This document shows positions 60,040 through 64,000 of a stretch of 64,000 bases of DNA, one piece after another. The stretch is from the NCBI RefSeq assembly GCF_043195105.1, contig NZ_JBAFWO010000008.1. One strand, 5' to 3'. Made by a program: the position numbers and the translations under genes. Source of the stretch: NCEH01 sp002257205 (GTDB lineage: Bacteria; Pseudomonadota; Alphaproteobacteria; Rhizobiales; Xanthobacteraceae). The notes under the pieces are model-generated. The model saw nothing but the letters and a program-made list of their open reading frames with translations. It was not told the DNA's origin and searched no databases. Positions within the stretch are counted from its first letter, which is position 1; each line of letters starts with the position of its first letter.

Positions 60040-60454
60040 GAGCGGCAAATGGTGCGCCGTTCTGCAAGCTAGCCTGTATACCCGCGATCTTGAGCCCGAA
60101 TTGGTGGACGCTAATGCCGAGGGGTTCTTGATCGCGCTCGAAGACGCCCCAGCATTCGCCCTCCAAGAGGCTGTTAGGCGCATCCTCAAGGCGAGGACGG
60201 GGTGTAGCAAGAAATTTGTTCCCGCGCCGCCGGAGCTGCGAGCCCTGGTGGATGAAATATCCCTTCCGGCCCGATGGCATGCCGTTCAGCTTCGCAGGCT
60301 GTTGGAAGCCGAGGTGGAGCGCGAACTGGATCGTCCGAGCTTCGATCGGGCTGCTGAAATCACGGCAGCGGCCGTGGCCGCGCTCCCGACAGTAACGAGA
60401 CGGCGCACCGGCAATCCTGCGGGCGTAAATCATGCAGACAAGGGCGGGTGGTGA
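59813..60454 (+). CDS. Phage protein, unknown, overlapping the replication organiser
   Basis: 213 residues from ATG 59813, with GGAGGGC upstream. A polar start (MTAETAPARQTTDTRAALLE), EMSPLWLRQSLAALTQDFRP, ASQRRFVEETSSRLASHLAP and a charged end. It overlaps the preceding gene by 227 bases, which is long; both frames look coding, so either the overlap is true or a frameshift joins the two. Confidence 0.65.
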   Translation: MTAETAPARQTTDTRAALLEPLEMSPLWLRQSLAALTQDFRPRIPEVRALTASQRRFVEETSSRLASHLAPASPAESGKWCAVLQASLYTRDLEPELVDANAEGFLIALEDAPAFALQEAVRRILKARTGCSKKFVPAPPELRALVDEISLPARWHAVQLRRLLEAEVERELDRPSFDRAAEITAAAVAALPTVTRRRTGNPAGVNHADKGGW

Positions 60455-60455
60455 A

Positions 60456-60935
60456 ATGGCTGGGTCTGTGAATCGTGTAATTATTGTTGGGAATTTGGGC
60501 CGTGATCCGGACATCCGCAGCTTTCAAAACGGCGGAAGGGTTGCTAATCTAAGCGTCGCAACCAGTGAGTCTTGGCGCGACAAGCAGAGCGGCGAGCGGA
60601 AAGAGCGCACAGAGTGGCATCGTGTTTCGGTGCTCAACGAAAATCTTGTTTCCGTCTGCGAGCGGTTTCTGAAGAAGGGATCGATGGTGTGCATCGAAGG
60701 CCAGTTGGAAACCCGCAAGTACGAGAAGGATGGCCGCGAGCAATACACCACGGAGATCGTCCTGCGCCCGTACAGGGGCGAACTGACCATTTTGAGCGGG
60801 ATGGGTTCATCGGAGCGTGAAGCGGGCGCTGACGAGGCTCCTAGCCGATCTGAGCGGGCGTCGGGTTCGGCTGGTTCGCGGCCGATCAGCGACGATATGG
60901 ACGACGAAATTCCCTTTGCACCGGAGGTGCGCTGA
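60456..60935 (+). CDS. ssb: Single-stranded DNA-binding protein SSB
   Basis: 159 residues. SVNRVIIVGNLGRDPDIRSF, VATSESWRDKQSGERKERTE, EWHRVSVLNENLVSVCERFL and IEGQLETRKYEKDGREQYT form the OB fold; the acidic tip DDMDDEIPFAPEVR is the partner-binding tail. It coats phage replication intermediates. Stop overlaps the next ATG (TGATG). Confidence 0.95.
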   Translation: MAGSVNRVIIVGNLGRDPDIRSFQNGGRVANLSVATSESWRDKQSGERKERTEWHRVSVLNENLVSVCERFLKKGSMVCIEGQLETRKYEKDGREQYTTEIVLRPYRGELTILSGMGSSEREAGADEAPSRSERASGSAGSRPISDDMDDEIPFAPEVR

Positions 60936-61495
60936 TGGACGAGGGCGCAGAACGCGAGGCGTTCGAGAAGTGGTGGTGGGAAAATGTTCCCGCGATCCAT
61001 CCGAGGTCTATAGCCTGGGAGGGATGGAAAGCCCGCGCGGCTCTTTCGCCCCCTCCTAAGGTGAAGCCGCTGGAGTGGAATCCGTTCCGAGCCGAAACGG
61101 CCTTCGGCTATTATTTCATCGACGATCAATCTGACCGCTCGTCAGTCGATCTGGACGGCCGTCAGCCATTTTTGCTTTCAGGGTCACGGATCGATCTTTC
61201 GCGGTACGCCAGCCTCACAGACGCCAAAGCCGCCGCTCAATCCGACTATGAGCAGCGCATCCGCTCTGCCCTGGTGATCGAGCCCGCTGCTGCCCCCATG
61301 GGCATCAATGCGGTGGAGGTCGTGCGGGAAGCTTTTGCGAAACGAGATGATGGCGACGGGCGTACCGACTTGGGTCGTTACTGGCGCAGCGGAGCAGACG
61401 ATAAATCGGCGACCATGGAAGATGGTTTGCTAGCGGCCCGAGCGGTCCTCGCCGCCCTCGATATCCCCGACCTCTCCAACCAGGGGGAGGGATAG
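60935..61495 (+). CDS. Paralogue of the EREAFEKW phage protein, unknown
   Basis: 186 residues. MDEGAEREAFEKWWWENVPA, AAQSDYEQRIRSALVIEPAA and LLAARAVLAALDIPDLSNQG are clearly related to the left-arm gene at 35867-36826, which has the same three blocks. Two copies on opposite arms suggest duplication within the phage lineage. Role unknown. Confidence 0.68.
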   Translation: MDEGAEREAFEKWWWENVPAIHPRSIAWEGWKARAALSPPPKVKPLEWNPFRAETAFGYYFIDDQSDRSSVDLDGRQPFLLSGSRIDLSRYASLTDAKAAAQSDYEQRIRSALVIEPAAAPMGINAVEVVREAFAKRDDGDGRTDLGRYWRSGADDKSATMEDGLLAARAVLAALDIPDLSNQGEG

Positions 61496-61498
61496 GAG

Positions 61499-61801
61499 AT
61501 GGGTCGCAACAGCACACCGAAACTCGACGAGTGGTGTGAAGGATGGCTCTACCGCTTCCGCCACCCCGACGAAACCCCAGTCCTTAGCGCCAACGACGGG
61601 CACATGATCGTCTACGAGATGGTCACGCAGTCTGGCACTCAGGTGCTCGCTACCGCCTGGGCAGACGGGCTCCAGACGGTCATGGCTGAGATGTGGGAGA
61701 GCGGATACCGCAAAGGGGTGCGCGCAGGCGCAGAGGACGCGAAGGAGGAAGTCCGCCGCGCGCTTGGCATCCCCGCCGCTCTCAGGCCGGGTGGGCGCTA
61801 A
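61499..61801 (+). CDS. Phage protein, unknown
   Basis: 100 residues: MGRNSTPKLDEWCEGWLYRF, then FRHPDETPVLSANDGHMIVY and a helical end (MAEMWESGYRKGVRAGAEDA). Looks globular; no family. Confidence 0.6.
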   Translation: MGRNSTPKLDEWCEGWLYRFRHPDETPVLSANDGHMIVYEMVTQSGTQVLATAWADGLQTVMAEMWESGYRKGVRAGAEDAKEEVRRALGIPAALRPGGR

Positions 61802-61804
61802 CAC

Positions 61805-62038
61805 ATGCTCTTCCGAGGCACCAAAGCCGAGCGTGACGCTCTGATAGCCGCCCTCGGATGCCGGGCATCCGTCTTAGGGCGCAGGGTCGAGCGAATGGAA
61901 TCTGAGGGCAACGACGAGTCAGCCCAGCGGCATGAGGCAGAGCTTGCCCTGGTGCAGGAGATGCGAGCGGCGCTCAAGGGAGGGCTGGCGCAAGACACGC
62001 GAGAAACATGCGAGACGGCGGAAGGTGTGAGCCAATGA
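61805..62038 (+). CDS. Phage protein, unknown
   Basis: 77 residues with a helical core (GTKAERDALIAALGCRASVL, DESAQRHEAELALVQEMRAA) and a polar end. Coupled by ATGA to the next small gene. Confidence 0.58.
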   Translation: MLFRGTKAERDALIAALGCRASVLGRRVERMESEGNDESAQRHEAELALVQEMRAALKGGLAQDTRETCETAEGVSQ

Positions 62039-62172
62039 CGATAGTCGAGAAGTTGGGCCTTGGCGCGGCGGCGGCGTTCATCGCGGCGGCGTCGATGTTG
62101 TTCGGCGCGGGCTTCGCTCATGCGCCTGCGCCGGCTGTGCAGTCGTGCTCCTCTGTTTTAGCGGGGTTGTGA
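62035..62172 (+). CDS. Small membrane or exported peptide
   Basis: 45 residues: MTIVEKLGLGAAAAFIAAAS, then MLFGAGFAHAPAPAVQSC. One hydrophobic stretch with a signal-like cut site before APAPA and a Cys near the end. Might be an exported product or a short holin-like helix; no family. Confidence 0.55.
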   Translation: MTIVEKLGLGAAAAFIAAASMLFGAGFAHAPAPAVQSCSSVLAGL

Positions 62173-62174
62173 CG

Positions 62175-62348
62175 ATGGTCGAACTATCCTTAGCCGCCCT
62201 GGTAATCACTACCGTTCTTGGCGCCGGCGCGGGCGGGTTCATCCTGTGCGCTATTGGCACCGTAAGGATGGTTGAGCAGTGGATCTGTGACGGGGAGTTT
62301 TCAATACGGGGCAGGCGTTACTGCATCATCCAGGTGCGAAAGGACTGA
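62175..62348 (+). CDS. Small membrane protein, unknown
   Basis: 57 residues from ATG 62175: MVELSLAALVITTVLGAGAG and FILCAIGTVRMVEQW form a hydrophobic part, then a short polar end (DGEFSIRGRRYCIIQVRKD). Two bases after the previous stop. Confidence 0.58.
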   Translation: MVELSLAALVITTVLGAGAGGFILCAIGTVRMVEQWICDGEFSIRGRRYCIIQVRKD

Positions 62349-62350
62349 CC

Positions 62351-62932
62351 ATGGCCAAGGCAGCACTGAAGCAAAAGCCCAAGATCATCGACCGGGCGGC
62401 AGAGCGCGCCGCTTTAATCCCGGTCCCGACACCCGAGCGCCTCGCGCATGCACGAGGCGACGTGCGCGTAGGCGCGGATGGCGTCCGGCGAATGGAAGAC
62501 GAGCCCCTCTTTCGGCTGGCCACTCGCCAATGCCTGGACCGGAATAACAAGGACCACAATACGATCCTGCATCAGGCGGGAGACCAGTATTATTCCCACT
62601 GGTACCTGTCTGGGCTTAATGGCCTCGGAGCGATTGACTACGGCGCCGGCTCAAAGGGCGAGGGTCTAACCCTGCCTCCAAGTGCAATGCCCAGCAGCGA
62701 GCGAGTAGCTTATCACAGGGGGCAGTTTCGCGGCGCGCGAGATTGCTTGGGCATGTATTTCTATCGCGTGCTCGATCCGATTATCCTTGATTGGCAAGAC
62801 CCTGCGGAAGTCGGCTGCATGATCAGCGGGCACTCCAATCTGGATCGCGGGCGGGCTATTGCTGTGGACCGGCTGTCCGAGGGGCTGCATCGTCTCGCAA
62901 TTTTTTGGGGCACACTGCAAAAAGACCATTGA
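62351..62932 (+). CDS. Phage protein, unknown (possible late regulator)
   Basis: 193 residues, last gene before the tRNAs. LIPVPTPERLAHARGDVRVG, then HWYLSGLNGLGAIDYGAG, RVAYHRGQFRGARDCLGMYF and DPIILDWQDPAEVGCMISG. The AHARGD...AYHRGQFRGARD layout recalls DUF6456-like regulators of Rhizobiales phages; the call is tentative. Position at the end of the early operon suits a late-gene activator. Confidence 0.6.
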   Translation: MAKAALKQKPKIIDRAAERAALIPVPTPERLAHARGDVRVGADGVRRMEDEPLFRLATRQCLDRNNKDHNTILHQAGDQYYSHWYLSGLNGLGAIDYGAGSKGEGLTLPPSAMPSSERVAYHRGQFRGARDCLGMYFYRVLDPIILDWQDPAEVGCMISGHSNLDRGRAIAVDRLSEGLHRLAIFWGTLQKDH

Positions 62933-63047
62933 CGCCGAGTACGCGACTGTGGGACAAAGTGAATATGAGCCAGATTCGCGCCCGCAGGCGCACGGCTCGA
63001 AACAATTCGTAGAGGCCGCCATGTCATCCTACAGCTCATCAGGTTGC

Positions 63048-63134
63048 GGAGGGGTGGCAGAGCGGTAATGCGTCGCCGTGCTAAGGCGGTGAACCCGAAA
63101 GGATGCGTCGGTTCGATCCCGGCCCCCTCCGCCA
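63048..63134 (+). tRNA. tRNA-Ser (anticodon GCT)
   Basis: 87 bases, acceptor GGAGGGG/CCCCTCC, G73, encoded CCA. Anticodon stem TCGCC/GGCGG with loop GTGCTAA; long variable arm and T-arm GTCGG-TTCGATC-CCGGC. Class II tRNA, reads AGC/AGU. Phage-borne copy, 115 bases after the last early gene. Confidence 0.9.
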
Positions 63135-63140
63135 AGTTCA

Positions 63141-63226
63141 GGAGGGTGCCGCTGAATGGCCGGCAACTAGTCTCGAAAACTAGGGTGACCTAACGGTCAG
63201 GGGTTCGATCCCTCCGCCCTCCTCCA
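63141..63226 (+). tRNA. tRNA-Ser-like (anticodon CGA), U73
   Basis: 86 bases. Acceptor GGAGGGT/GCCCTCC, anticodon stem CTAGT/ACTAG with loop CTCGAAA, variable-arm hairpin TGACC/GGTCA, CCA encoded. Reads UCG. Two oddities: the discriminator is U where tRNA-Ser usually has G, and T-stem pair 49-65 is A-C. It could be weakly charged or altered. Seven bases after tRNA-Ser(GCT). Confidence 0.8.
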
Positions 63227-63592
63227 GTTTTAGCCCTGAGAAACGGTCACTGCCCCGGCACACCCCTCAGGGCGTTGTTAGATGCCGCCGTGGGCGTGAC
63301 TGCACGGACCAGTTCTAGCGGAACCCCGTCGTCGGGTCCGTGTCGGATAGGTGAGGTGACGGCTGTGATCGGAGCCAGTGACCGACCGGCCCGCTAGAGT
63401 AAGTTGCGGGGGTGTCTTGGGGCGCAAGCATCAAGCGCCTCAGACATGGAATGATGGCTTCATGTCACCCCCTCCCTGATCTCGCGGCGGCTTTCGCTGA
63501 GCGATGGGGCCTCGTAGGCTTGTGCGAGGAAACCGCCATGTAAGCCGGGAGTTGCGAACCGGCCCGCGAGGGTACATTTCGAGAGCCTTCCC
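63227..63592. other. 366 bases without a clear gene after the tRNAs
   Basis: Between tRNA-Ser(CGA) and the next small gene I find no long ORF with a ribosome site, no CRISPR array and no IS. Short stems such as GACCCGACGACGGGGTTC-like pairs (63320-63345) occur. It may hold a promoter for late genes or a small RNA, but nothing can be named. Confidence 0.4.
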
Positions 63593-63817
63593 ATGGCGCG
63601 ATCAAAAAGGCGAACCCCGATCTTCGGCAACACGACAGCCGAGAGCGATAAGGAGTTCAAGCGCGCCGAAAACCGAAGAGCGCGCCGGTGCGCTAGGGTC
63701 AGCTTGGGTATTGGCGAAGATCCCGCGCCGGCCAAAGCCTTCGGCAGCCCATGGGATTCGGAGAAGGACGGCAAGCATTTCTGGCGTGCTGCGCCTGAAG
63801 AGGAGATGCGGAAGTAG
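63593..63817 (+). CDS. Small basic phage protein (MARSKRRTPIFG type)
   Basis: 74 residues: MARSKRRTPIFGNTTAESDK, then EFKRAENRRARRCARVSLGI and AFGSPWDSEKDGKHFWRAAP. This short basic type recurs in phages and prophages; function unknown. The last 183 bases of the window after it hold a (CGTTAT)3 repeat (63859-63880) and no gene. Confidence 0.7.
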   Translation: MARSKRRTPIFGNTTAESDKEFKRAENRRARRCARVSLGIGEDPAPAKAFGSPWDSEKDGKHFWRAAPEEEMRK

Positions 63818-64000
63818 CCGCATCTCTCGAAAGCAACACCGCAGTGGATGGGTTGGACCGTTATCGTTATCGTTATCGTTCGCGGTCGCGCCTAGCTTTT
63901 CCCATCCCGCAAGGCTCCGATAGGCGCTGCGGCTCACCACACAATCCCGAATTCGGAAGAGCGCGGAACGCCTCCTCTAGCCCATTAGGGCGCACGTCTA

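Larger units (their letters stand above)
31889..64000. mobile_element. Lambda-like prophage (left end to beyond the window)
   Basis: The element starts at a split tRNA(CAT) and a tyrosine integrase. It has a leftward early operon (recombination genes, many small genes), a repressor/Cro switch near 50.3 kb, a rightward replication operon and phage tRNAs at 63.1 kb. Gene order integrase - excisionase - recombination - repressor - Cro - replication follows lambda-type temperate phages. No terminase, portal, capsid, tail or lysis genes are in view; they should lie beyond 64,000. All genes look intact, so it may be inducible. Confidence 0.92.

Noticed and set aside
63859..63880. (CGTTAT)3 repeat as a regulatory element
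   Set aside because: Only three copies, no gene or palindrome tied to it; more likely simple slippage.

Overview
The window is high-GC DNA with dense, mostly ATGA-coupled operons. Gene content (selenocysteine-dependent formate dehydrogenase-N, selA/selB/selC/selD, kdpFABCDE, GtrA and UPF0335-type proteins) points to an alphaproteobacterium, most likely of the Hyphomicrobiales (Rhizobiales); the genus cannot be fixed from the sequence alone. Bases 1 to about 31,888 look like host chromosome. From the broken tRNA(CAT) at 31,889 to the right edge it is one lambda-like prophage whose late (virion) genes are not reached.

Host part. 1-6.2 kb holds metabolic and envelope genes: the end of an SDR dehydrogenase with a zinc alcohol dehydrogenase, a transglutaminase-like protein, a GtrA/FAD-oxidoreductase/epimerase set, and a VanX-type dipeptidase. 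6.2-17.5 kb is one long minus-strand selenium and formate operon: fdnG (with an in-frame UGA for selenocysteine and a visible SECIS hairpin), fdnH, fdnI, fdhE, selA, a Sel1-repeat gene, selB, and two unknown genes. The tRNA-Sec gene selC lies inside the selB reading frame. Facing it on the plus strand are a TlpA-like thioredoxin, a Tat-exported transglutaminase-like protein, selD and a small secreted protein. So the window encodes FDH-N, its FdhE maturation factor, and all four parts of Sec synthesis and insertion. 23.1-31.2 kb is the kdp potassium-uptake operon with its sensor kinase and regulator. A second tiny membrane peptide precedes kdpF.

Prophage part. The left arm (32.0-48.9 kb, all minus strand) is a long early operon that begins at an operator cluster near 48.96 kb. 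It runs through about 40 small overlapping genes, including ERF annealase and YqaJ-type exonuclease for recombination, three HNH-type endonuclease-like genes and a tetrapeptide-repeat protein, and ends with excisionase and integrase beside attL. The switch region (48.9-50.6 kb) has an S24/LexA-type repressor, a divergent Cro-like gene, operators of form ATACG-N4-CGTAT on both sides, a lipoprotein gene with its own terminator, and no other genes. The right arm (50.3-62.9 kb, plus strand) is a replication operon: KilA-N protein, GapR homologue, Holliday-junction-type nuclease, a DnaA-type initiator (domains III-IV), two DNA methyltransferases, a replication organiser, SSB, and small proteins. 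Two serine tRNA genes follow at 63.05-63.23 kb.

The most unusual points are selC nested in frame in selB, the phage set of DnaA + GapR + methyltransferase (the classes of proteins that run the alphaproteobacterial cell cycle), the 32-unit tetrapeptide repeat array, and the clear repressor operator code.
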